Assembly: GCF_030848805.1 (NCBI RefSeq)
Contig: NC_092361.1
Coordinates: forward strand, 22,217,406-22,281,405
DNA length: 64,000 nt
Direction: 5' to 3'
Source of the DNA: Temnothorax longispinosus
Lineage: Eukaryota > Arthropoda > Insecta > Hymenoptera > Formicidae
The notes beneath the pieces were generated by a model, which worked only from the letters and a program-made list of their open reading frames with translations, was not told the origin of the DNA and searched no databases. Shown piece by piece: positions 49,473 to 61,188 of this stretch; positions within the stretch are counted from its first letter, which is position 1, and every line of letters starts with the position of its first letter. A program made the position numbers and the translations under genes.

Positions 49473-52227
49473 CGTTCGTACAATGGTGGGACTCGGTAGC
49501 AGACAGCAAAAGAGAGACCCTCTAAGGTCAATGTACAGGCTCGGTTTGGTCGCCGATCAGGTTCTTTTGTCCCTTTTAATCCGCAAAGACGTTGCTTGCG
49601 TAGCTGTGCCAACTTCCATCCGCTGGCTACTGATTTGTTGACTCACCTACAAACCTAAAAATCCTACAAAGTAGACAGGAAATCGGACTTGAACATGTGT
49701 AATTCTTTCCTTCGGTTTCCTTCACTGTTTGTCACTTTCGTTTTTAACCAAAAATATTTATTTTAAAAAATTTAAACACGATAAATGGAAATAATTTTTT
49801 CTTTCGTATAACGCAATATTACTTTAATAATTTGTGTCTTAATTTCATACTTCTGTTGTAAAGAAAATAAAAGCGTATACTTACGGGATGTAAACTGAAA
49901 CGTTCAACGTAACAATACTCTAATTATACTTTGTTCTACATTTTTAATAAGTAGGAAAGTAGAATATGGACAAAAATTAATTACATTTATCACAATATAT
50001 TGGTCAAAATCACGAAGCACTTTTGACAAATAATTCACAAAATAATCTTTATACCAATCTACTTTCTTTCAAAATGCAACGTAATGGCTTGATAATAATT
50101 GACTCTCGGACCACTATGTTGCAATCGGAGATTCGGGTCTGCTATAAGGTTTAAGGAGTAAGCCTCGGAGATATCGGACGATTAGCGCTTCCTGTCTGAT
50201 GCGGCAACCGCGAGTTAGCGAGTTGCCGGCACGCGTCCAGGATTCGCCGAAGTCAGACTCGCGGGGTGAGCGAGCGGGGCCGCACGGTCCTCGCCAAGAG
50301 AGAAGCAGGCGAGCGAGGGGGGCCAGAGGGCGGAGAGGGAAAGGGAGACAGGTGCATCGCACTGCCAATTATATTTCGGAAGGGAAAAAACGAGCGGTGC
50401 GTAAAAACAGGAAAAAAGTCCGAAGGCGCGCGCACATACGCACGTGCGAGAAGGAGAAAAGGGGGGAAAGCGAGAGCAACGAGGAAGGGGGAAGATTGAG
50501 GGCCCCAGCGAGAGCGGGGGAGAGTAGACGGAAGAGAGGATAGACGGGATACTGGAGAGGAAGAAAGTAATGGTGGTACTTTTTGAGCGAGAAAAAGAAC
50601 GGTGCGCCGCGAGACGATGCATCGCATAACTCCATTTGCCATGTGATTTACGCGAACTTAATAGAGAATTTACATAATTATGGGGAAACAAAACTGATGT
50701 AATAGCATGTGCATCCTATCAAATAATGGCGATGTTAATATTACTTCCGACGAATGTTATTTTGGATGATTCACTGCTGTACTCCGTGGCGCGGCGGCGT
50801 CATTCGCTGCGTTGTTTTTAGAGAAAACTAAATGTTTCTAAAAAGTCGGTAATTACGAGACTTACCTTGACTCGAGCCATCCATTTCTGGCGACACATAT
50901 GTACATTTATAGAAAAAAAACTTGGCCGGCCAACGAAGGGGAGCGCGGAAAGATTCTCAGGGACGATTCGGCCGTGTAAATTCGCTTTAACGCGATCCAG
51001 ATGCCCGCGTAATTGACAGACAGACGGGCCTCGCGAGTGGTCGATTTTCATATTTTATCTCGGTAAACGGCGCGCGGTGACGGTACGCACGGCGCACCGC
51101 AACATTTAACGACAATAATGGCCGAGCATTAAATCTTGGGCGTGTATGTCACCGCTGGCAGCTCCGCCGGGCAGCCTTTAATTATCACGAGATTCGGAAG
51201 TGGACCCGAGGGGCCCTACGGGACCGACGTTGAGCCCGTGGATTCGCGAGGGGGGACGTGTCCGAGAGGGACGAAGAAGGCGCGGCCGCAGGAAGAAGAG
51301 TTTTGCGCAGCGGCTACGATCATGAAGAAGAGGTCGTGCACCTGCTGTTCGCACGCCACTAAAGGCCGTATTTATACTCGTTACTTGAATCTCGTCTCAA
51401 GGGCGTATCAAGTGAGATATCCCGATCGGAATTTTATATCTCAAGACGCACATAAACGATTCGACGATGACACTTTGAGCGGAGATTTAATTAACAAAAG
51501 AAACAAAAAGAATAGTATTCGCTTATATTTACCACTCAGGCGTAGCGTATGATTGTGGGTATAAATTACCATTAGTACGGCGAGATTGCGAGACGGTGTC
51601 GTCGTGCTATATTTGCCTGTTTGCTCCCAAATTGCACTTTCGCCAGGCTTTTCATATTTCGGGTGCGTTCGCGCGGAGCGCGCTATTCATTTCAAGGCAA
51701 TAGATAATATAATGAATTTGTTCATTTGTAATATACGTTACGTTACGTTAATTATCTTTTACGTTACGTTTATTTTATTTACGTTTGCAAAAAAAATTTT
51801 TACAAATTTATTGCCTCGCATTGAAATTAAAAAATAACTCACCGGCCGATGCGCAACAGCGGAGTAGTTGTTGATCCCCTGCGTCGATCTGTAACATAAA
51901 AAATATTTTTACATTAAAGCCATCATATAATTATCGCGCCAGCGGTTTCATATTTCCGCTGGCTTATTAACTCGTTCGCATAATTAATGAGCGCAAGTAA
52001 TATTATAAGACCGTGCGAATAAGAGAGACGCGACGTTCGCAATGTCTCTTCTTGCATATCCCGGAGCTAGATCGAACTCCGAAATTGCGCCGGAGTTAAA
52101 CGGTATCGTACGAGTTAATGAGTATCATGTAATGGACGAAGTCGCGCTTGAGAAGTTGGCGGAATCTGCCATCCGTCACAGGACTGACAGGACAGCGAAA
52201 TAATAAATGGACAACAACACTACTCAC
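49473..52227. other. Noncoding region, no gene found
   Basis: AT-rich to about 50.1 kb, then purine-rich and GC-rich blocks at 50.2-50.6 and 51.1-51.4 kb. Long frames here arise from purine skew (RG/KE-rich or Ser/Pro-rich on the other strand). An imperfect TTACG tandem lies near 51730-51770. Confidence 0.45.
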
Positions 52228-52283
52228 CCCACGGTTGCTCCGCTGTCGCCCGATGCCTCCCAGGCCCCCTCCTCCTCTCCTCG
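52228..52283 (-). other. Exon-like module, inverted copy, with donor GTGAGT
   Basis: On the minus strand this reads GGAGGAGGGGGCCTGGGAGG followed by a CATCGGGCGACAGCGGAGCA-type block and CCGTGGG|GTGAGT. It matches the plus-strand modules that end at 55836 and 56007. No open frame is shared by the copies, so a noncoding exon is more likely than a coding one. Confidence 0.5.
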
Positions 52284-52761
52284 ATCCTCCTCCGTTGGTC
52301 CATTGTCGCACTCACTCACGACGCGACGACGGTCACGAGCGAAAATTGACGATATCGTCTCTTATGATCGCGCGACATTAAAAGGCACGGCACTCCCGGT
52401 ATTAATCTCGCGACGCGGCGCGCACAATTACACGGCGACGGAAGAATTACGTCGCGGTCGAAGAAACTACGAACGAAACTATACGATCCGCGCGCAGGTA
52501 GACGCGACAAGTGAAACGAAGGTGGCGGAGGGAGTTTCGTAAATCGCGCACGGCCAACTTCACTCGCCAGGAGCAACTGTCGCGAGAACGCGATTACGCG
52601 ACTTTGATTAAAATTACGTGCAATTAAATCATCAATTTTTTAGAACATTATCTGTCCTCCACGATCGCCAAATCCGTCAAACACGATTAAATATGAGGTT
52701 AAATCGTTAATAGATACTGTCGCTAATTAAACACGTCGCGGCTCGCGGCTTGCGGCTTCAC

Positions 52762-53382
52762 TCGATTCGGGGTCCACTCGTATTCTTTATCCGTGTTCCG
52801 AAAACGATGGACGACGGCCACTTCATTCTGAAATCGCGCGACACGACGCGAGCGAGACGCGAATCAAGTTAATTAAGAAAAGCGAAATCAATCGTCCGAA
52901 AGAACGTAATATAGAAAGTCACTATTATCGAATGCGACATTCCTCGGAATCCGTATCAATTCCGCGAAGCACATGCGTAGTAAATAAAATCGATATATTA
53001 GGGCTATCGCACAAAGTTGCTTAGGCTGCATAAGCATAGCATAAAACCGCCGCGCTGGACCAATGAACATCTTGCATCTTACATAAATCAATATATATAG
53101 CGACTTTATGCTGGATGCTCATTGGTCTTATGCTACGCTTATGATAATTGCAAGTTATGCATTTTATATGTGATGGCCTCGATTTCGGGTCCTTTATCCG
53201 TTCCGAAAACAATGAAAACTTTATTCTGAAGCTGCGCGATACAACGTGAGACGCGAGTCAAGTTGACGGTTGAGAAAAGCGAAACCGATTATCTGAAAAA
53301 ATGTAATCGAATGCGATATACCTCGGTATCCGTTTAAATTCCTCGAAGCACACGAATTAAATAAACTTTCGATATATCAGTT
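52762..53382. repeat. Diverged direct duplication around a small inverted-repeat element
   Basis: 52762-53002 and 53178-53382 share TCGATTYSGGGTCC, CTTTATCCGT.TTCCGAAAAC, TTCATTCTGAA-like and AAATAAA..TCGATATAT blocks. Between them, about 53010-53165, lies an inverted pair CATAAGCATAGCATAA..ACCAATGA and its complement, MITE-like. Confidence 0.65.
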
Positions 53383-53493
53383 TTTCGCAAGCTAAACAAT
53401 TGGACCCGGCGCCGCGGCGCGGCGATTCGTGTATTTACTCCGCGATATATGCGATTCCTACAGGAACGGGAGCGCGGGATCGAGTAATGACGT

Positions 53494-53674
53494 CAGAACG
53501 GGCCACGGGCGTCGTGGTAAACATGAGTAGTGGGGACAGAGTGGGGGTAAGGGGTAAGGTGACTACACACGGTGCGCGGTCGGTTAGTTCGGTATGCCGG
53601 ATATGCGTATATAAAGCCTACCCCTCTCTCTATCCCCACTGTTCTTGTTACTGTGGCGCTCGCGGCCCGTTCTG
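53494..53674. repeat. GC-rich inverted repeat H1
   Basis: The arms CAGAACGGGCC.. (53494-53556) and its complement ..GGCCCGTTCTG (53613-53674) are roughly 75 percent complementary. A TATATAAAG at about 53606 lies in the loop. It is related in sequence to H2 at 55082-55227. Confidence 0.65.
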
Positions 53675-53815
53675 ATTTCTGATGTTGTTGCTCGCGGATC
53701 GCATCGCGGAATAATATACGAATCGCCCCAGGTCCGATTATTCAGATTACAGAAGACTGTGATAAATCGAATATTCATTTAAGGTTCTACAATCAGTCGG
53801 ATGTCGGAACGCAGC

Positions 53816-53882
53816 CAATCGTCCAATGAGGAAAATTCGTTTTCGAAAAAGAAATTCTCTCATTGGACCATCGGTTGCGATG
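53816..53882. repeat. Small hairpin with TCCAATGAG arms
   Basis: CCAATCGTCCAATGAG is mirrored by CTCATTGGACCATCGGTTG around a 30-nt loop. Confidence 0.7.
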
Positions 53883-53889
53883 TGATTAT

Positions 53890-55059
53890 CAACAAGTATT
53901 TAATAAATTTCTACAACAAGAAGCGATTCGTAATAAGCTTACCGAGGTGATGGTCTTCGCATGATTTACTAGATTAAAGTAGGAATTTAATTATTTATGG
54001 TATTTCGTTTCGATAAAACGAAGCTTAGAAAAGAAAGACGATCGAATGGAAGATAATAGAAATTTGTTTCTCGATATTTATGAGAGCTATAACTATTTCC
54101 ATGATACTTATTGTTAGATTCGAATTAATATATCTAGCGTCGCGCTTTGAGAGAATCTTTTTGCAGTTTAAACTGTTCATTCTTCTTGGATCAAAAATAT
54201 GACAGTATGTATGAGTAGCCGAATCCCGAATCGAATAATCCGACAGGAATCCGCGAAATATTCATTACAAATTAAAGTAAAATACAAGAAACGTAAATTT
54301 CTGAAAAGTTTGTAAGTTAAATATTTCCCAAACACGCGGCGGTTGGTATTTGTGTCGCGGCGTTCAACGCGTCTCTTTTTGCTTACATAAAGTTGCCGCA
54401 CTGTCATACGCCCAGCGAGATTCAAGAGGATGGTTGTCGTTCGTCGTTCGTGCGTCGTATCTCGCATCGTCGTCGTGCTATTATCGTTATCGAGACGCGA
54501 CTTATGGACAAGTATCGCTCGCAATTAACAAATTTCTACAACGAGAAGCGATTCGTAAGCATATCGAAGTAACGGTTCTTTATTATGGAGATACTACGCG
54601 TGATTTGCTAGATTAAAGTGCGAATTTAATTAGTTACGGTACTTCGTTTCGATAAAGGTAAAGAGAAGAAAGACGAAATAAGTTATCGAATCGGAGCGAT
54701 TGGTAATGGAAATTCGCTTCTTAATATTTACGAGAGAATATAATTATTTTCATGATATCGAAATTCGAATGTATCTCGCGTCGCGCTTTGAGAATCTTTT
54801 CACGGTTTACGTAATCTGCCCATTCTTTTCGGATTAAGAGTATGACAGTATACATATATGAATAGCCGAATCGAATAATCCAGCTTATCCAGCAGAAATC
54901 CGCGAGATATTCATTACTTACAAATTGAAGGAAAGAACAAGAAACATAAATCTCAAAAGCTTGTAAGTCAGGTATTTTTCCTAAATACGCCTGGCGTTTA
55001 GCGTGCTCTTTTTACTCGCATAAAGGTTGCCGCACTGCCGTAGGCGCCGCGAGATTCAA
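53890..55059. repeat. Two diverged direct repeats of about 0.55 kb
   Basis: Copy A (53890-54425) and copy B (54506-55059) share blocks such as AAATTTCTACAAC.AGAAGCG, GGTA.TTCGTTTCGATAAA, GTCGCGCTTTGAGA and TTGCCGCACTG. A third, weaker match lies at about 55490-55590. Open frames are not conserved between copies. Confidence 0.75.
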
Positions 55060-55081
55060 ACGAACGGTCGGTGTTTGAACA

Positions 55082-55227
55082 GGGCCGCGGCTTCTCGGCA
55101 ACATGATTGGTGGGGACGGAGTGGTGGTAAAGTAACTAGACAACCTGAACGCGCGCCCGGCGCGCCGCGCCTAGTCACCCCACCCCCTCCAACCCCACCA
55201 ATCATGTTTGTCGAGATGCCGCGACCC
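55082..55227. repeat. GC-rich inverted repeat H2
   Basis: The arms GGGCCGCGGCTTCTCGGCAA.. (55082-55137) and ..ATGCCGCGACCC (55172-55227) pair well, including ACATGATTGGTGGGG. It interrupts the end of copy B where copy A runs on without it, so it behaves like an insertion. Confidence 0.75.
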
Positions 55228-55764
55228 TTATGGGTAGTCTTCGTCGTTCGTGCGTCGTCGCTGTATTTTCGGAGCGCGATCATCCCGTATGAAAAATCAT
55301 TGTTACTCCGTGCTCCTAACGAACGTTCGCGATTAACGACTGCTCCAAGTGGATGCCTCGCTCACGTTATTCATTTAAACGCAAGATAGAAGTGGCAGGT
55401 AACGACAAGGTACCGCACCGTCGCGTCGCGAAGTTTGCCGAGCCGGCCGAGCGAGAATTCTTCCCGAACGTTAACCTGTTTACAACGACTCTTCGACTCG
55501 ATACGTATTTCACATCGCGCTTTGAACGATTCTCTGACAAATTGTTACCTGTTCATTATGATTTTCGGATTGAGAGTGCGATACGTATCTCGCGGTAAAA
55601 CGCGAATAAGACCGCCTCGAGTGACTCAAGCGACGCAAAATCGTTCGTTTATCAGTAAAGTTTCGCGTGTTCCGCGGTATCGCGTACGGGCGGTACGGGA
55701 GTGCTTCGCAAAGTGTCGCGCGAATTAAAATCGTCTTCCGCGATTCCGCGAGTGATCATTGTGC

Positions 55765-56100
55765 GAGTGCGACGAGGAGATCTGAGAGGAGGAGCAGGCC
55801 TGGGGCGGCATCGGGCAACGGCGGAGCGACTACGAGGTAAGTGTGTACCTACTTAATTATTTGTTTATTTATTTCTTAACAATTGCGAAGTACATACATT
55901 ACAAAACAGTCGTTGGAATATTTCAGTGGTGTCACAATCGAACGAGCTCATTCTGAGAGGAGGAGGAGGCCTCGGACGGCATCGGGCGACGACGGAGCAA
56001 TTACGAGGTAAGTGTAATTATTCCTTAAAATTGCGGCATGTTACAAGTGTCGTCCGAATATTTTAGTGTCATCACAATCGAACGAGCACAGTCTCAGTCT
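55765..56100 (+). repeat. Tandem exon-like modules with splice signals
   Basis: Module 1 ends at 55836 as TACGAG|GTAAGTGT. Module 2 (55927-56007) follows an acceptor TATTTCAG and ends TTACGAG|GTAAGTGT. A third begins at 56067 after ATATTTTAG and then diverges. All share TGTCACAATCGAACGAGC and GGCATCGGGC.ACG.CGGAGC blocks. They look like duplicated noncoding exons; the coding frame is not shared. Confidence 0.6.
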
Positions 56101-59100
56101 TTAATCCAAATAAATGTGACTGTGTCGACCCGTCTTTATATATATTTCAAGATAAAAATATTTTACGATCGCTTTTATAGATACGCTTCTCTTGATATGA
56201 GATTTGTAGCAACGACTATAAATACGGGTTTTAAAAGTTACGGGAATATTAAAAAAAAATGTTTACGATCGCACACAAAGAGCGGGAGAACTGGCGCGCG
56301 TGATCGTGGTTTATAAATTTCGATGGCGTAACCGTGACCGAATTTCTTTCGACTAATTTTCCAACGGTTTTCTCGGGGATATCGGTATACATTTGTACGT
56401 TTGTAGACGCACGTGCGTCGCACGCGTTCTCAGAAACGCTCGTGTACGAGCGCGCGCGCGAGAGCTCATTAGCCCGATATCGCGCGGACGGCGCGAGTGT
56501 TACCTTCGCTCTTGCACCTTGCTTTCTCGCGACGGGGCGACAGGTGCGATCTCGTATCGCCGTCTTCGTACGGCGGCCGGCGTTCGTCCGTCCTCGTCGG
56601 CCCTTCTCCGATAATAAGAGACATGTCGGTGGGACGGGGCACGTGGCATCGAAATAATTGCGGGAAGCGCTCCCGCGCGTTCCCGAGAAAGAAAGAACAC
56701 GCCGGAGAAATCGGCGAGAGCCGATACACTCGATCCCGCGAGCACCGTAACGCGATAACGGCCGAGTAATATGATAATGACGCTGTATGTTTCGTGCGCG
56801 AGCGTGAAACGAATAAGTCAGATGATAGAGCGGACGAACGACGAATTCTTTCGTTAAAATTCTCGCTTTCCAATAATCGTGCTGTTGAATATTAACATAT
56901 GTATATATGTATGTTTGTATATTGACATGTTTAAAGCGTTAAAAGAAAAAAATAGTAATTATGTTACTACATACTTTACTGAGAAATTTATTCTGTGGTA
57001 ATAGTTAATATAATTAATAAGAATTAAAGTATTTAGTTGTGTATAACTATAGCAAAATTCCTCCGATTGTAATGAAACTCTTGTGAGCTTTTGTGAGAGA
57101 TGATACTTACGCCTGATACTAGGCCGCACCGCAATACGTCTGTGGAGAAAATATTTCTCTTACGCAGGCGGTAGAGAGATAGTTTCGTGCAACGTCGTTA
57201 TTTACAATTACAATGTTAATAAACTAAAACAATATGTTTGAAATATTTAGATATATTTGAAATAACTGCGACAATCACACAAAGACAATGAGTCATTAAA
57301 ATGTATGGAGTGAATATATTTTGCAGTCATTCTCGAATTCTCGATATTCAACTGGTTTGCCTCTTTATAATACGAGCGACTCATCATGATTTTCAAGCTA
57401 CTGTTTTACGCCATTGCGGAGCGTGCTTATTAACTGACGTTCCATAAATTATTTTCAAATATTTTTTCGCCATTGTCGAAAAGTGGTATCGATGGGGCGA
57501 TCTGGATCGCCCTGGACCGAGAGAAAATTAACGAGAAAACGTTTGCGCGCCTGGAAATCTCGGGCGGCTTTAACAACCGCGGCGCGCCTGTTAATTGAAA
57601 ACGTGATAATTAGTCTCGGGTGTGCGTGTCGGTCGTGCCGGCGCGGCGCGGCGCGAGCCACAAAAAGGACAATCGTATACGGGCAGAAAGTATCGTGATT
57701 AAATGGCCACGCCGACATTATTTTCTTCACGTATACGCAAATTGCCTGCTGACTCGCATGCGTTAGCGTGCGTTCGATCTTGCTCCTGCCGCGTCATTTT
57801 TATCATTTTATGCACCGGCAGCGTGACGCGATCGGTCTCGGTGGGCCCCGATGGACCGTTTCTTTAATCTTGGTCTCGAGCCCTCTCTCTCTCTAATCGA
57901 GTCAACTTCGTAAACAAGTCGGTAGTCAATAACGTGGCTCCTGGCTCGTTTAATATATGTTGCATCCGTGTGAGAATAAAAATTCGTCATTTTTGGGAAT
58001 TTAATTACGCACGTCGCTGTTTTGAAGAAACCTTGAATAAATCTCATCGTAATTAAAGCGATATCGATCTGCATGGTTGCTCAAATATAAACCTGTTACT
58101 TAAATATAAACCTCGAAATAACGTCGCAAAGTAGCGTGGTAATTTTATGCGATAATAAATGTGATTCGATCGATTATGCCGTTTGCCACGATAATACACG
58201 CAAGCGTATATATAATTGCACTAGCGTGATTTAACTTACGCATGAATTCTAATACATCGGTTAGCATGACAATGCGTAAACCTGGTTTTACATTTATAAC
58301 TTTGCTCGAGCCTTATATATTTCTTTCTTTTTCGGCGGGTCTTCGAGACTTTTCGAAGCCTTCCGGCACGGTGGACGTTGGAAGAAGGAGCATCATAAAG
58401 TAACTGAATTTTACGGCTTCATAATTTCAAGAAAATCTTAATCACGTGCTAGGATACCCGTCATTTACGACGCGACGTGGCTATCTTTCATTCTTTTGTG
58501 TAATTACGTAACAAAGAATTCAGACTCTTCTGAATTCTTGACCAGTTATTACTACTGTTGAAATTTTTTCGCTAATCTGAAGCTTTCTTTTCATAGATCG
58601 GACGCAATAATAATAATAATACTACTATTATTATTAAACACATAAAATGAATACTCATAAAGAAAGAAATTCGTAAGAACTATAATTTTTTTAATCCCTA
58701 TACATATGTATACCTCTGTTAAATTAATAATTTTTGCTAACTTTTAACGGCTAGAAGTGATAAAAGTAGAACATCCTTCTCCACTAAAAAAACATTTTGA
58801 ACATATTTCAATATTTATCTTACAATTAGTTTGAAAGATATTTTACTTGTCGTATTTGTCGTACTTATAAATTATTTGTTAATAAAATTTATTTATCACA
58901 GTTACATTTACGTTCTTCCAACTAAGTTGTCTTATTATAAAAGCGTAAAGTAGCACACAAGTCTGATATAAAGGTGTTGAATCGAACTTCAATTTTAACA
59001 TATAGGCAGTTCGTAAAACTCGTTAGGGTAGCTAACGATTCGAAAAGAAGAAGCCAGCTTGCGCGGGGGTTGGAAGACGAATTCGTTGTCAAATTGTCTA

Positions 59101-60049
59101 ACAGCGGGATGGCGGTTATTATCAAGATGGTATAGTCCGGTTGTGTGCGCTATGTATCGTCGGAGGCAGCGATCATCTTTTCTCGGCGCGCACGCTGCCG
59201 GGGCGCACTCGATTTATCGCTGAAAACGATCTCGGACGTGTTCCTGCGCTTCCCATCCGAGCATCTAGCATCATTTCGGAGTTGTTAACGAGGGCCAAAG
59301 GGGCATCGCTCTTTCGCGTGGTTAATGCAGGATCGACCGAAATTAATTCGATCGTCAGTCCCTAAAACGGCGGCGCTCGATAATTATTCTCCACGGTAAA
59401 TCTCTCGACGACCTTACCTAATTCGATTGTCAATTCGAAAACCGGGGTTCTTTGATAACCAAATTAGTTCTTTCAGGAAGAACATTACTCCGAACTTCTC
59501 TTGCTTTAACGGAATAGAAAACACACTTGAACGTACTAGTACAATTTTATAAAAGTATTCTATCGTTTTTAAAGATATATAATATATTAAGCAAACGAAA
59601 ATATATGGCTCTAATATTTTTCTATACACATATATACTTGCATTTAAAAAAAGAAAAAATTGCACGTGCAGTAAATTTATTTTTTATGTCATAGGAATAA
59701 AGAGAGGAACGATATCATTCAGGTCAATGCATATACAAAATGCTATTTTCATTTTAATAAGTTACATTTTCCCATGTTTCTAATGCAGTACGCTTAACTT
59801 AAAATGTTGCAAGTTGTGACTTAATCAATGCTAATATAAGATTTTAATACAATTTACAAAGAAATCATGAATGCAGAGCGAGTCGATTGACTTTGTCGGT
59901 CATTGTAGATCGGGAATAGCGGCAAGATCGATTTTCGAAATGGCAGAGTAGATTGAAACACGTCCGCCAATAAGATCCGGATGTATTTATCGAGGATTGA
60001 AGGATAGAGGATCTATGAGATCGGAGAGACATAGAAAGAAAAAAGGAGG

Positions 60050-60183
<134 letters not shown>

Positions 60184-61117
60184 TATATCGATCTAACATT
60201 GAGACCGAGCGCGCAACAGTGCATTTTACAAATAGGGTACATAAAGGGAAGGAATGGACCCCCATTATTTCCTATCCAAACGAGTCCCTCTAGAGTCGGT
60301 CCCTCATCCTTGCGACTTTCGATGAATCGGGCGCGTTTATCATTCGCGATCGCAGTTTAAATCTACAACGGCACCCCGACAAAAATTTTCGTCGAAATCT
60401 AACGTCATCCCCTGACGATTTCGATGTAAGACCAGCGGTGCTATCGATATCTGTTTTCGAAATTACAAGTATTAGATTTAAGTATTATTTCTTATGCACG
60501 AAAATTTATAGAGTTACAATTAAAGATTATGTGTGTATTTCGTATATTTCTTTATTTATTAAAACAACCAGTAATAAACAGTAAAATCAAATATGTATAT
60601 GGTAGATATTTGAAGTACACGAGGTAGTAATGAGCAGAACAAGTACTTGCAAAGAAATTTGCAATATTATTAAAGGGATTATGGCAGTCCAAATTTTCTA
60701 TACGAGTACAATTCTTTGTGAGAAGAGATCTTTTCTTTCTGTCTTTCAGTCTTTGAGAGATTTCTAGCAAGGACATGAAACGAATTTAAAGAGCTCCCAA
60801 ATATTAAAACGCCGGTATCGTAACAAAGTAACGTTTAGTATTGCAAACGCTATTCGTCACACTTCGATCTTTATGCGGCCCATTACCCAGGATAGAACGC
60901 GATTAACTCAACGGAAGTGTATCGTATCAATTTTCACGGCGCTATCGAAAGAGGAGCGCCCGCGCCGCGGCGGTCGCCGCGACGGGAAGATCGATCGGCG
61001 TTATGGGTGATCGTTCGATCAGACGTGGTGCATTCGATACCTGCCCCGATATCCGCGTCGTCGGCGAACGTCGGCTGCGTTCGCCACGGGTGCCGAAAAA
61101 AAGAGGACCGGACGGGC

Positions 61118-61188
61118 GCACGCACGTACGCATGCACGCATGCATGCATGCACGCACGCATTCACGCACGCACGCACTCACACGCGTG
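61118..61188. repeat. (CACG)n-type microsatellite
   Basis: CGCACGCACG with GCATGCATGC interruptions over about 70 bp. Confidence 0.9.

Noticed and set aside
53606..53614. TATATAAAG as a promoter
   Set aside because: It lies in the loop of inverted repeat H1 and no transcript unit follows that I can support.
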